In this document: positions 5,654-13,588 of the stretch, piece by piece
How the letters are laid out: every line of letters starts with the position of its first letter
Position numbering within the stretch: position 1 is the stretch's first letter
From: an uncultured Bacteroides sp.
GTDB lineage: Bacteria > Bacteroidota > Bacteroidia > Bacteroidales > Bacteroidaceae
Direction of reading: 5' to 3'
DNA length: 13,588 nucleotides
Assembly: GCA_900755095.1 (NCBI GenBank)
Contig: CAAEFE010000073.1
Coordinates: 1-13,588 of the forward strand
Position numbers and translations under genes: made by a program
Notes under the pieces: model-generated
What the model saw: the letters and a program-made list of their open reading frames with translations, nothing else
What the model was told of the DNA's origin: nothing
Database searches by the model: none

Positions 5654-8600
5654 ATGAAAAAAAGACTACTATCAGTATTTGTTTTTCTGGCAATATTCAG
5701 TTTCAACTGTATAGGTCAGCAACAAATACCTATTAAAAATGTACCCAGTCCGGAAATAGCCGGTTTGGGAGAATATGGAAAAGTTCCAGTTAGTTTATAT
5801 ACGGGAGTTCCGGATATATCCGTGCCTATTTATGAATTGAAAGCTGGTAACTATTCGTTATCACTTGCTGCAAGTTATCATTTGGCTTCGGTAAAGCCTA
5901 ATTCCCAGTCTGGTTGTCTTGGACTTGGATGGAATCTTATAGCAGGCGGCTATATTACACGTTCTGTTCGTGGAATGTATGATGAGAAATGTCAATCAAA
6001 TGGATATGCTCCAGGTTATTATGCACATGCTTCTAAATTGAAAAATATCAGTAATGAACAGTTTAAAGCAGAAACGATGCATATACAAAGCACGGAAAAT
6101 GATTATTATGAATTAACTGCTGACGAATTTTCGTTTAGTGTTTGTGGTTATTCTGGAAATTTCTACTATGCCGGTAATGGAGAGTGGAATGTTGTTTCTG
6201 ATCAGGATATACGTGTGGAATTTAATCCTGTTGATGGGGAAGGCTTTCTTAGTTTGTCGGAAGTCGGAAAACGTCTTGATGTAAGTAGATGGGGAGCAAG
6301 CACAAGAAACAATCGTTTTTTCAATAAATTTACGCTGATTACTCCTGATGGATGCAGGTATGAATTTGGTGGAATCAACGCTACTGAATATAGTATTCCT
6401 TATTATGCCCGCTATAACAGTGATTTAATAGCTACTACCTGGAGGTTGTCCAAAATAACAACCGTAGACAAGCGGGTAATAGAATTCAGTTATGACACTT
6501 CAGCTATCATGTGTGATCTTCGTTATGTACCCCAACAGAAAGTGGTGACCAACATACCATGCACTTATAGTGGTATACAAAGTGGGCGTTCAGGGATGAC
6601 TGGGTATCTGCTTTTCCCAGTTAATTTAAAGACTATAAAAACACCTAACGAGATATTGGAATTCAATTATTACAATGAATACGGATATGGAGATAAGTTT
6701 GTTGATAGTTATTTGGCATGGAAAGACAATGCAAATTATGACCGTCAGGATATAGATAACATGAATTTTGAAGACCCGGCTAATCAATTTACTCTGTTTT
6801 TAGGAAACCAAATTGATAATACCGATCAGGCAACATTGCGTCAATCGATTAAATCAAAACTACAACATAAAATTCTTCATTGTATTTATGTGAAAGGAAA
6901 GAACTCCAAGGCTTTGAAAACTATATATTTTGACTATGCAAGGAATAATCGTACTAAATTGTCTTTAATTACGGAACGTTCAGGGAATCCGGATTTGATC
7001 CCTAACTATGTATGGCACCCACATGGATTTTATTTTCTTACTTGGTATAATATACCTGAGAATTTGACCGGAGGTCGCGTACCTGAATATCGTTTTCTTT
7101 ATAATTCGGAAAAACGTATGCCAAATGATTATGTACGCCCGATTGCCGATTCGTGGGGATATTATACAGGAGGAAGTGTTGCTTTTGCCGAGATACCTAA
7201 TTTTTCTCAGACTTATAGTAGTTTGCAATATACTTTGGCAGAGGTCTTGACGGAAGTCATTTATCCAACAGGTGGAAAAAGCCGTTTTGAATATGAATTG
7301 AACAACTATTCAAAAGTGGTAGCTCCTTCTTTGATGTCATTAACAGACAAAAGTGGTACTGCAGGCGGTTTGCGTATTCGGCGTATTACCAATCTGGATA
7401 ATGAAGATAATGTGCTTGGTGCCAAGCAATATTACTATTCGAATACCCGTGACCGATTTGGAAAAAGTAGTGGAATATTGAAAAGTCTTCCTGTTAATGA
7501 GATGGTGTATACTCTTAAGGATGGAGATAAGGAGCCTGATCCTAAGAATGCAATATCGTTATATCTCAAATCAAAGGGAGGTTTTTTCCCATCAGTTACT
7601 AATCTGAATACACCGGATGTAGGTTATTCTTGTGTAATTGAAGAAGCGTTCGACAAAGATAATAAGTCGCAAGGTTATATTGTGCGTCATTACTCTAACT
7701 ATAATGAGGATATTTATGGTAATACTCATTATGACGAGCTTGCTTTTTATTCTATGTTTGAAGGGAACTCTTATACAATGCCATTTAGCAGTCGTTCTAT
7801 GGAGAGAGGAAAGTTGTTGTCTGAAGAATACTATGATGTCAATGATCGTTTGCGAAAGAAGGTGAATTACCGATACAAAGAGGTAACTCCAGGCTCATTT
7901 GTAACAGCTGATCAAATGGTGTTGTTCTTTTGTACAGATTTAGACAATTTCATGCTAGGAAAAGTGGGGACTTTAACTCGTACATATACACATGCTTATC
8001 TGACCGACTCTGTTATAGAAACTCTTTATCCTCAATCGGGAAATACGGCATTTGTTATAGAAAAGGCGTATCAATATAATAAGTATAAGCAGTTAAGCCA
8101 AATAGCCGGTAGAAACAGCGATGGAAAAAGTACTCTGACAGAATATGTTTATGCTGCAACTTTACCGGAATATAAATGGATGGAAGAAGCACATATACTA
8201 TCTCCGGTTTCTAGTAAAAAAGAACAGACAGGCGGCTCTTATTTAAAAGAGGTATATCAGTATATGGGTCCTATACCTTATATAAAGCAGATTAGTACAG
8301 ATAGAGATGGTTATGTGCATAAACATTACACTGTGCAGGCTGTGGATGGTTATGGGAATCCTATATATCTTCACGAAGAGTCAACGCCCGTTGTATTGAT
8401 ATGGGGAGCTGAAGGTCAACGGTTAATATCACGGATAGAAAATGCCACTCTTAATCAAGTGGAAGAAGCATTGGGAATGAATGTGAAGGATTTCTCTTCA
8501 TCCGATATCTCTGCAACTAATTTGCTAAAAATAGAAAATATCAGGCATAAGATATCCGGAACGCATTTCTATATTTACAAATATACAAATGAGTTGCGTT

Positions 8601-8800
8601 TGGTCTCAGAAACAAAGCCTAATGGAATCACTGTGTTTTATAAATATGATTTTCTGGGTCGCCTGACAGAGAATTATATTATGGAATTTAAAGATGGAGA
8701 TTATCAAAAACGGATATTAAATATATATGATTACAATTATTATTATGGCTCCAAGATTGAAAGTGGAGAAGTAGCCATAGAGAAAGGAGGACAACTATGA
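5654..8800 (+). CDS. Secreted RHS/YD-repeat shell protein (first RHS component)
   Basis: A 1048-residue protein with a Sec signal peptide (MKKRLLSVFVFLAIFSF, probable cleavage near CIG/QQQ). The region after it, with VPVSLYTGVPDISVPIYEL, GLGWNLIAGG and ITRSVRG, resembles the beginning of SpvB/TcB-like and Bacteroidetes RHS proteins. The remainder holds degenerate YD-type strands, such as FEYELNNYS, VFYKYDFLGRL and YNYYYG at the end. It has no RHS-associated core and no toxin tip, so it is probably a complete shell-type subunit rather than a truncated toxin (inference). No canonical promoter or Shine-Dalgarno is visible before 5654. The gene is markedly more AT-rich than miaB or the amidase. 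It overlaps the next gene by four bases (ATGA), with AAAGGAGG just upstream, showing coupled production of the two RHS proteins. Confidence 0.85.
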   Translation: MKKRLLSVFVFLAIFSFNCIGQQQIPIKNVPSPEIAGLGEYGKVPVSLYTGVPDISVPIYELKAGNYSLSLAASYHLASVKPNSQSGCLGLGWNLIAGGYITRSVRGMYDEKCQSNGYAPGYYAHASKLKNISNEQFKAETMHIQSTENDYYELTADEFSFSVCGYSGNFYYAGNGEWNVVSDQDIRVEFNPVDGEGFLSLSEVGKRLDVSRWGASTRNNRFFNKFTLITPDGCRYEFGGINATEYSIPYYARYNSDLIATTWRLSKITTVDKRVIEFSYDTSAIMCDLRYVPQQKVVTNIPCTYSGIQSGRSGMTGYLLFPVNLKTIKTPNEILEFNYYNEYGYGDKFVDSYLAWKDNANYDRQDIDNMNFEDPANQFTLFLGNQIDNTDQATLRQSIKSKLQHKILHCIYVKGKNSKALKTIYFDYARNNRTKLSLITERSGNPDLIPNYVWHPHGFYFLTWYNIPENLTGGRVPEYRFLYNSEKRMPNDYVRPIADSWGYYTGGSVAFAEIPNFSQTYSSLQYTLAEVLTEVIYPTGGKSRFEYELNNYSKVVAPSLMSLTDKSGTAGGLRIRRITNLDNEDNVLGAKQYYYSNTRDRFGKSSGILKSLPVNEMVYTLKDGDKEPDPKNAISLYLKSKGGFFPSVTNLNTPDVGYSCVIEEAFDKDNKSQGYIVRHYSNYNEDIYGNTHYDELAFYSMFEGNSYTMPFSSRSMERGKLLSEEYYDVNDRLRKKVNYRYKEVTPGSFVTADQMVLFFCTDLDNFMLGKVGTLTRTYTHAYLTDSVIETLYPQSGNTAFVIEKAYQYNKYKQLSQIAGRNSDGKSTLTEYVYAATLPEYKWMEEAHILSPVSSKKEQTGGSYLKEVYQYMGPIPYIKQISTDRDGYVHKHYTVQAVDGYGNPIYLHEESTPVVLIWGAEGQRLISRIENATLNQVEEALGMNVKDFSSSDISATNLLKIENIRHKISGTHFYIYKYTNELRLVSETKPNGITVFYKYDFLGRLTENYIMEFKDGDYQKRILNIYDYNYYYGSKIESGEVAIEKGGQL

Positions 8801-10578
8801 AATTGCATAAAATAATATTACTTCTAATTTTGCTATCAGGATTTTCGATAGAAATACCTGCGCAGAATTCTTTGCAGAATGAGATAGGTAAGCTCGAATA
8901 TGACACGTTGAAGAGGGATATGGTTAAAACAAAACATCTGGACCATATAAACATTTCTGATACATCGTCAGTGAGTTGCGCAAACTACTTGTTTCGTGTG
9001 AAAGAACCATTATATATTTCTTTTAAGTCTAATTATTTCACTATGGGAATGGAAATGGAGAAAGTTCCGGGACAATTGGAATGTCAATTAAAAATAACAG
9101 ATGATAATTTGCTCACTAATCAGGTGTATTATCAGAATGCGAAAAGTGTTGATCCGGATTCTTTATCATCAGTGAGTTTCACTGATACTCTTTTGTTATT
9201 TGCCGGTACATATTGTTTGACATCGACTGTAATAGAAAAGAACAAAGATATTCTTGTTCCTGATGATAATGGTGTGAATGCTGCAAGTGTATTGAAAACT
9301 AATACTTTTGATATTAAACCGATCGACCCGCATGAACCAATAAAGCCTTTTCCGCCGATTGATCCTTTTCCGCCAATAGATCCGGTCTTGCCGATGGACT
9401 CAATTCGACCACTTCCTTTATTTTATATCATGACTCTGTCAATAGAGACAAAAGGACTTGCTCCGGAAGAACAGCCGATGCCGGCTATTCCTTTTCCTGC
9501 AATAAATTGGGGAAATGATCTATTGCCCGAACGTTTTGGCAAAAATGCTGTTTCTGTTTTCAAGAGTAGGACAGGAAATAAGGAAGAAGGTATGCTTGTG
9601 GTTAATTACTATGATGGGCTGGGGCGTTCGAAAGAAACGGTACAACAAGGTGTGAGTCCTAGTCATAAAGATTTAGTAACCCTACAAGAATATGATGGGT
9701 GGGGGCGTAAAGCCAATACATGGTTGCCAGCTGTAACGACACAAAACACAGGTGATTTCATATCTGTAGCTTCTTGTGGAGAATTGGCACGCAATACTTA
9801 TGGAGGAGATGCTTATCCGTATTTAACCTTTACCTACGAAAATTCTCCTTTGGAAAAAGTAATTAAACAGCATAATCCGGGGAGAGTATGGCGTGAAAAT
9901 GGCAGATCATTGAAAATAGATGAGTACGTTAATATCGCTGGTAATGATACTTTAGGTTGTTTCGGTTTTCAATTGATCAATGGGGCAAGAGAAGCATTAA
10001 ATATTAGTGTAAGTAAACAGTATGAAAATGGAAGCTTGCTTGTTACACGCTCAGAGGATGAAGATGGAGTCACTTTGTTTGAATTTAAAGACCGTTTGGA
10101 AAGAACCGTTCTGGAACGTCGTATAGAATCAAGACTGAAAGGGGATAAGCAATTGTCGGATACTTACTATATTTATGATGATTTGGGAAAACTTTGTGCT
10201 GTTCTTCCTCCTGCATTGTCCGATCAGTTGAGTGTAGGTAATATTCCTGCAGAAAAACTCGATATGTATGGATATTTGTATAAATATGATGTGGCGGGAA
10301 ACCTCATGGCTAAAAAGCTTCCAGGAATTTCATGGGAATACTATGTCTATAATGTAAACAACAATCTTATATTTAGCCAGAATGGCGAGGAACGTAAAAG
10401 AGGAGAATGGAAATTTAGTATTCCGGATGCATTCGGTCGTGTATGCTTGCAGGGAGTATGTAAAGTTGCGATTGATCCGTTTGATAATCCTTATTTAAAA
10501 CCTATTTTTAGTGGATTGTCGAATTGGTATGTTTGTCAATACGTAGGAAGTACTGAATATGGGGGGGTATCAGTTTAG
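8797..10578 (+). CDS. Second RHS component, N-terminal part (DUF6443-like), ends at a frame change
   Basis: A 593-residue frame with a Sec signal peptide (MKLHKIILLLILLSGFSIEIPAQ). Residues about 25-170 are an unrecognised domain. A proline-rich linker with repeated PFPPIDP follows (174-208). From about 258 a DUF6443-type region appears (VVNYYDGLGRSKETVQQGVS, LQEYDGWGRKANTWLP), and then YD repeats (YDDLGKL, YKYDVAGNLM). The frame reads EYGGVSV and stops just past seven consecutive G's at 10561-10567. The next frame (from 10559) continues the expected RHS sequence (GGYQFSG) without a gap. With six G's the two would join into one protein of about 1337 residues. The split may be a real frameshift, phase variation or a sequence error. 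Confidence 0.85.
   Translation: MKLHKIILLLILLSGFSIEIPAQNSLQNEIGKLEYDTLKRDMVKTKHLDHINISDTSSVSCANYLFRVKEPLYISFKSNYFTMGMEMEKVPGQLECQLKITDDNLLTNQVYYQNAKSVDPDSLSSVSFTDTLLLFAGTYCLTSTVIEKNKDILVPDDNGVNAASVLKTNTFDIKPIDPHEPIKPFPPIDPFPPIDPVLPMDSIRPLPLFYIMTLSIETKGLAPEEQPMPAIPFPAINWGNDLLPERFGKNAVSVFKSRTGNKEEGMLVVNYYDGLGRSKETVQQGVSPSHKDLVTLQEYDGWGRKANTWLPAVTTQNTGDFISVASCGELARNTYGGDAYPYLTFTYENSPLEKVIKQHNPGRVWRENGRSLKIDEYVNIAGNDTLGCFGFQLINGAREALNISVSKQYENGSLLVTRSEDEDGVTLFEFKDRLERTVLERRIESRLKGDKQLSDTYYIYDDLGKLCAVLPPALSDQLSVGNIPAEKLDMYGYLYKYDVAGNLMAKKLPGISWEYYVYNVNNNLIFSQNGEERKRGEWKFSIPDAFGRVCLQGVCKVAIDPFDNPYLKPIFSGLSNWYVCQYVGSTEYGGVSV
9346..9381 (+). repeat. Tandem 18-base repeat encoding PFPPID
   Basis: CCTTTTCCGCCGATTGAT (9346-9363) is followed directly by CCTTTTCCGCCAATAGAT (9364-9381), with two differences. 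A more diverged third unit (CCGGTCTTGCCGATGGAC) follows. Together they form the proline-rich hinge between the N-terminal domain and the RHS part. Confidence 0.7.
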
Positions 10579-12811
10579 TGGAAGTCTTATGGCAGGATTA
10601 GTGGGGCCGAAACCATTAGTTCAGGTAATCAATTATTATGATAACTATGACTTTATGTATCGGACAGATCTTTCGGCAAGAGATGAATTTAGATATACCC
10701 ATGAAGAAGGTTTTGCCGCTACGTCATCCAGTGCTAAAGGAATGTTGACAGGAATAGCTAAGTTGCATACGGATGCATACGATCAGTATCGTAATGGTGA
10801 ATATGGAGTGGATTCTCCCTACAATTACTCAGTGATGTATTATGATGATCGTGGTCGCCTTTCTCAAACTGTTTCTGACAACCATTTAGGTGGTATGGAC
10901 CGTGATTTCTTTTCCTATGATTTTAATGGGAACGCCTTGCGGCATTTACACCGTCAGACCGGGGCTGGAAATGAGATTTTGAGTGACAGTTATACCTATG
11001 AGTATGATCATGCCGAACGTCTTGTAAAGGCGCTGCATCGTTTGGGAGATGCTCAGGAAGTGATTCTTATTGACAATGTGTATGATGATTTGGGACGCTT
11101 ATCCCGGAAGACGTTCCATAACGGTCTGTTGAATACGTCTTATTCGTATAATATTCGTAGTTGGCTAACTGGTATCACTGGTTCATCTTTTGAGCAAGTA
11201 TTGCATTATACGGACGGAACGGGTATTCCATATTACAATGGTAATATCAGCAGTATGGTTTGGAAATCGGGTGAAGATGATATAATGAGAGGCTACCACT
11301 TTACTTATGATAATTTGAATCGTTTGACGAATGCGGTGTATGGAGAAGGCAGTGTTCTCGTTCAAAATCAGAATCGCTTCAATGAACAAGTAACCGGATA
11401 CGATAAGATGAGTAATATTTTAGGGATCAAACGTTCCGGACAGACTTCATCTACCGGATACGGCTTGATAGATGATCTGGCAATGTCCTATAATGGGAAC
11501 CAACTAAAATCAGTATCAGATAGGGCTACAAATTCTGTTTACGGCAATGGCTTTGATTTCAAAGACGGAGTAAACAAAGAAGCTGAATATGAATATGATG
11601 AAAATGGTAATATGACGAAAGATTTGAACAAGAAAATATTGAATATCCAATATAATTGTTTAAATTTACCGAGTCGTATAGAATTTGAAAACGGTCATGT
11701 CATTTCTTATCTTTATGATGCTGATGGAATAAAACTTCGTACGACGCATATCATAGGGAGTGATACTACAGTAACTGATTATTGCGGCAATGTGATCTAT
11801 GAAAATGGAATCCCTGTCAAGTTGCTTACAGAAGCTGGCTATGTTACACTGGCCGATTCTAAGTATCACTATTTTGTCCAGGATCATTTGGGTAATAACC
11901 GTGTGGTTGTAGACCAGAGTGGTAATGTTGAAGAAGTGAACCATTATTATCCGTTTGGCGGTCTGCTATCAAGTTCGGTAAGTAATGCTGTGCAGCCTTA
12001 TAAGTATAACGGTAAGGAGCTGGATAGGAAGAATGGTCTTGATTGGTATGATTATGGGGCGCGTATGTATGATGCTGCATTGGGTAGATGGCATGCGGTT
12101 GATCCGATGAGTGAGAAGTATTATAGTTGGAGTCCGTATACTTATTGTATGGGTAATCCGATAAATCATATTGACCCGGACGGAAATACAGTAGTTATTT
12201 GGTATAATAATGATGCTGGGAAAAAGGTTTCATATTCATATAGTGGTGGTGACATAACTCATCCAAATTCATTTGTACAATCTGTAATTACTGCTTATCA
12301 ATATAATAAAGCGAATGGATTGAAGGCAGGAAACGGAGGTGGAGCCTCTACGGTAGCAATTGTAGAGAATACCAATATAAAGGTAAATGTGATGGAAGCG
12401 GTGTTTGAGAACTCATATAATCCCAATGCCGCACGTGGGGCTGGAAGTATTTATTGGAAGAGTAACTGGGGATCGCAAAAAGATAATGGAATAGTCAATT
12501 CTCCGGCTACCGTATTTGACCATGAAGCAGATCATGCTTTGGAACATAAAACAAATACTCAAGAGTATGAAGTAAATAGAGCACGAGGTAGCGATTCGCA
12601 ATATCAGACAAAAGAAGAAAGGCGGGTGATAACTGGTTCTGAACAGAAAACCTCAAGGGCTAATGGAGAAACCCGTTCCGGTCAAGTTACAAGAAGAAAC
12701 CATAATGGGAAAACTGTAATAACGAAAGGCGTTACTTCAAATGTGATTGATAGACAAAAAACACAGGAATATGAGAAAAGGAATAAAGCTGTATGGACTT
12801 CTGAACCATAA
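10559..12811 (+). CDS. RHS core with C-terminal HExxH metallopeptidase toxin tip (second part of the RHS toxin)
   Basis: A 750-residue frame that continues the preceding RHS protein after the G7 run. It lacks its own signal peptide, so on its own it would stay inside the cell. An AGGAAG eight bases before the ATG at 10559 makes separate initiation possible. YD repeats (YYDDRGRLS, YDDLGRLSR, YEYDENGNM) lead to the RHS-associated core at about 435-542 (FVQDHLGNNRVVVD, YGARMYDAALGRWHAVDPM), which ends at DPDG. The 208 residues beyond are the variable tip. They contain HEADH (655-659), an HExxH zinc-protease motif, followed by ALEH and a downstream EERRVITGSEQ segment similar in layout to the M91/NleD-type effector peptidases seen in other RHS tips. 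A zinc-endopeptidase toxin is therefore likely; its substrate is unknown. Its 3' end overlaps the putative immunity gene. Confidence 0.85.
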   Translation: MGGYQFSGSLMAGLVGPKPLVQVINYYDNYDFMYRTDLSARDEFRYTHEEGFAATSSSAKGMLTGIAKLHTDAYDQYRNGEYGVDSPYNYSVMYYDDRGRLSQTVSDNHLGGMDRDFFSYDFNGNALRHLHRQTGAGNEILSDSYTYEYDHAERLVKALHRLGDAQEVILIDNVYDDLGRLSRKTFHNGLLNTSYSYNIRSWLTGITGSSFEQVLHYTDGTGIPYYNGNISSMVWKSGEDDIMRGYHFTYDNLNRLTNAVYGEGSVLVQNQNRFNEQVTGYDKMSNILGIKRSGQTSSTGYGLIDDLAMSYNGNQLKSVSDRATNSVYGNGFDFKDGVNKEAEYEYDENGNMTKDLNKKILNIQYNCLNLPSRIEFENGHVISYLYDADGIKLRTTHIIGSDTTVTDYCGNVIYENGIPVKLLTEAGYVTLADSKYHYFVQDHLGNNRVVVDQSGNVEEVNHYYPFGGLLSSSVSNAVQPYKYNGKELDRKNGLDWYDYGARMYDAALGRWHAVDPMSEKYYSWSPYTYCMGNPINHIDPDGNTVVIWYNNDAGKKVSYSYSGGDITHPNSFVQSVITAYQYNKANGLKAGNGGGASTVAIVENTNIKVNVMEAVFENSYNPNAARGAGSIYWKSNWGSQKDNGIVNSPATVFDHEADHALEHKTNTQEYEVNRARGSDSQYQTKEERRVITGSEQKTSRANGETRSGQVTRRNHNGKTVITKGVTSNVIDRQKTQEYEKRNKAVWTSEP
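10561..10567 (+). other. G7 homopolymer at the RHS frame junction
   Basis: Seven consecutive G's lie exactly where the reading changes from one RHS frame to the other. Loss of one G, or +1 slippage in transcription or translation, restores one continuous RHS toxin. Such a tract is a typical site for slipped-strand phase variation and also for sequencing errors. Confidence 0.6.
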
Positions 12812-13343
12812 AAAATGTTTTTATGGTGGTTCATTGTTTTTGCTATTACTGTTTATAACATCATGTAAAAGCAATCAATTTTTAATTGATAGTAACGAAG
12901 TGGAAAATGTAAATTTTTGGTTTATAGGAGATGTGGATACAGATGTTCCTATCACCGATTGTTTGCACATTGTATTTGGAAATGATAGCCATAAAACAAT
13001 TATTCGTGATAGGAAGATTATCAATCGCTTTTTGACTCTGGTTAATCAGTTGAAACCTGCCAATCCCGATTCTTATATCGATCTTAGGGTAAGTTCACTT
13101 ATAAGATTAAAACCGATAAACGGTGAAAGGAGGCCTGATATAAAAGTCTGCATTGGTGCCGGTGGTTACGGAGTGCTTTTAAATGACGTGTTGATGAAGG
13201 GAAATCCAAAGCAACTTCAAAAGTTTATTCAGGAAGTATTATATGATTCTCTTACCCCTTATGAATGGTTACCGTCTTTTATAAAAGAATACTTACGTGA
13301 CCATCCAGATGAAATAGATGAATATCTACCTAAATCAAAATAG
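12771..13343 (+). CDS. Putative immunity lipoprotein
   Basis: A 190-residue protein from the ATG at 12771; a TTG at 12747 would add eight residues. After a basic start (MRKGIKLYGLLNHKK) comes a hydrophobic stretch ending FITSC, a lipobox with the lipidated cysteine at residue 32. This predicts a lipoprotein, and the residues after Cys (KSNQ) lack an acidic surface-export signal, suggesting a periplasm-facing position. The mature part shows no family I recognise; it ends in a helix-rich region with KEYLRDHPDEIDEYL. It overlaps the toxin gene by 41 bases and is followed by a strong terminator. Tight linkage after an RHS toxin tip is the standard place for an immunity gene, and a lipoprotein fits a toxin acting in the envelope (inference). 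The weak ribosome site suggests coupling to toxin translation. Confidence 0.7.
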   Translation: MRKGIKLYGLLNHKKCFYGGSLFLLLLFITSCKSNQFLIDSNEVENVNFWFIGDVDTDVPITDCLHIVFGNDSHKTIIRDRKIINRFLTLVNQLKPANPDSYIDLRVSSLIRLKPINGERRPDIKVCIGAGGYGVLLNDVLMKGNPKQLQKFIQEVLYDSLTPYEWLPSFIKEYLRDHPDEIDEYLPKSK

Positions 13344-13398
13344 TGATAGTGTATTTATTCTGATAATAGTTGTCTATTTGAAATTTATGAAAATATTT

Positions 13399-13429
13399 AG
13401 AGGATGTGTTATCACATCCTCTATTTTGT
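13399..13429 (+). terminator. Terminator after the immunity gene
   Basis: AGAGGATGTG (13399-13408) and CACATCCTCT (13413-13422) form a perfect 10-bp stem with a TTAT loop, followed by ATTTTGTTTG. It closes the RHS operon about 55 bases after the lipoprotein stop. Confidence 0.85.
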
Positions 13430-13474
13430 TTGTGTACATTTCTGTGTGATATTATTTGAGTGAAAAGTTGGCTG

Positions 13475-13588
13475 ATATCCAATATAATTTTATAAATTTA
13501 CCGAGTCGCATAGAATTTGAAAACGGTCATGTCATTTCTTATCTTTATGATGCTGATGGAATAAAACTTCGTACGACGCATATCATAG
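13475..13588 (+). pseudogene. Partial second copy of the RHS core (orphan tip cassette), cut by the window edge
   Basis: Bases 13475-13588 repeat 11643-11756 of the RHS gene with three substitutions in 114 positions. They stay in the same frame, giving IQYNFINLPSRIEF and then YLYDADGIKL. There is no ATG, signal peptide or upstream RHS region. The frame is open only from 13450, after a TGA, and a terminator lies just upstream, so it is not a complete gene. In polymorphic-toxin loci such silent core fragments carry alternative tips and recombine into the expressed gene. What tip follows lies outside the window. The identical stretch would continue further if the copy covers the whole core. Confidence 0.8.

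Noticed and set aside
11859..12169. Minus-strand frames opposite the RHS core
   Set aside because: His/Tyr/Ile/Thr-rich low-quality frames mirroring YD-repeat codons; the plus strand is clearly coding.

Overview
The window looks like chromosomal DNA of a gut Bacteroides or a close relative. Support comes from promoters of the Bacteroides type (TAnnTTTG at -7; TATCTTTG occurs at 227-234, 2698-2705 and 4266-4273), AT-rich leaders with weak Shine-Dalgarno sites, and gene families typical of the genus: HU-HIG-type DNA-binding protein, 'smalltalk' peptide, DUF4373 protein and DUF6443/RHS proteins. A species cannot be named from sequence reading alone.

Layout. (1) 1-1629: an intrinsic terminator of an unseen upstream gene, then the housekeeping tRNA-modification gene miaB. 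Its real start is placed at 262 by a promoter inside the longer reading frame. (2) 1630-1864: convergent intergenic region with a strong 14-bp hairpin, probably a bidirectional terminator, plus a small GC-rich palindrome. (3) 1865-5541: an accessory, phage-like module. A CI/S24-type repressor (minus strand) diverges from an operon holding a small interrupted ORF, a zinc-ribbon protein and a DUF4373 protein. A second promoter then serves an HU-like protein, a T7-lysozyme-type amidase and a 33-residue one-helix peptide. (4) 5654-13343: a large, AT-rich RHS polymorphic-toxin locus. It encodes a 1048-residue secreted RHS-like shell protein, then a second secreted RHS protein that begins with an ATGA overlap. 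The second protein is split in this sequence by a frame change at a run of seven G's, and ends in the RHS-associated core (DPDG) followed by a 208-residue tip with an HEADH (HExxH) zinc-protease motif. A small lipoprotein overlapping the toxin end is the likely immunity protein. (5) 13344-13588: a terminator and then a near-identical second copy of part of the RHS core (114 bases, 3 differences) running off the window edge, as expected for an orphan or displaced tip cassette.

Working model (inference): the two Sec-exported RHS proteins build the shell that carries the metallopeptidase tip. The lipoprotein protects the producer in the cell envelope. The downstream core fragment supplies homology for tip replacement, and the G7 tract could act as an on/off switch for making the full-length toxin. 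The most interesting points are the G7 junction, the repeated core fragment and the divergent metallopeptidase/lipoprotein pair.
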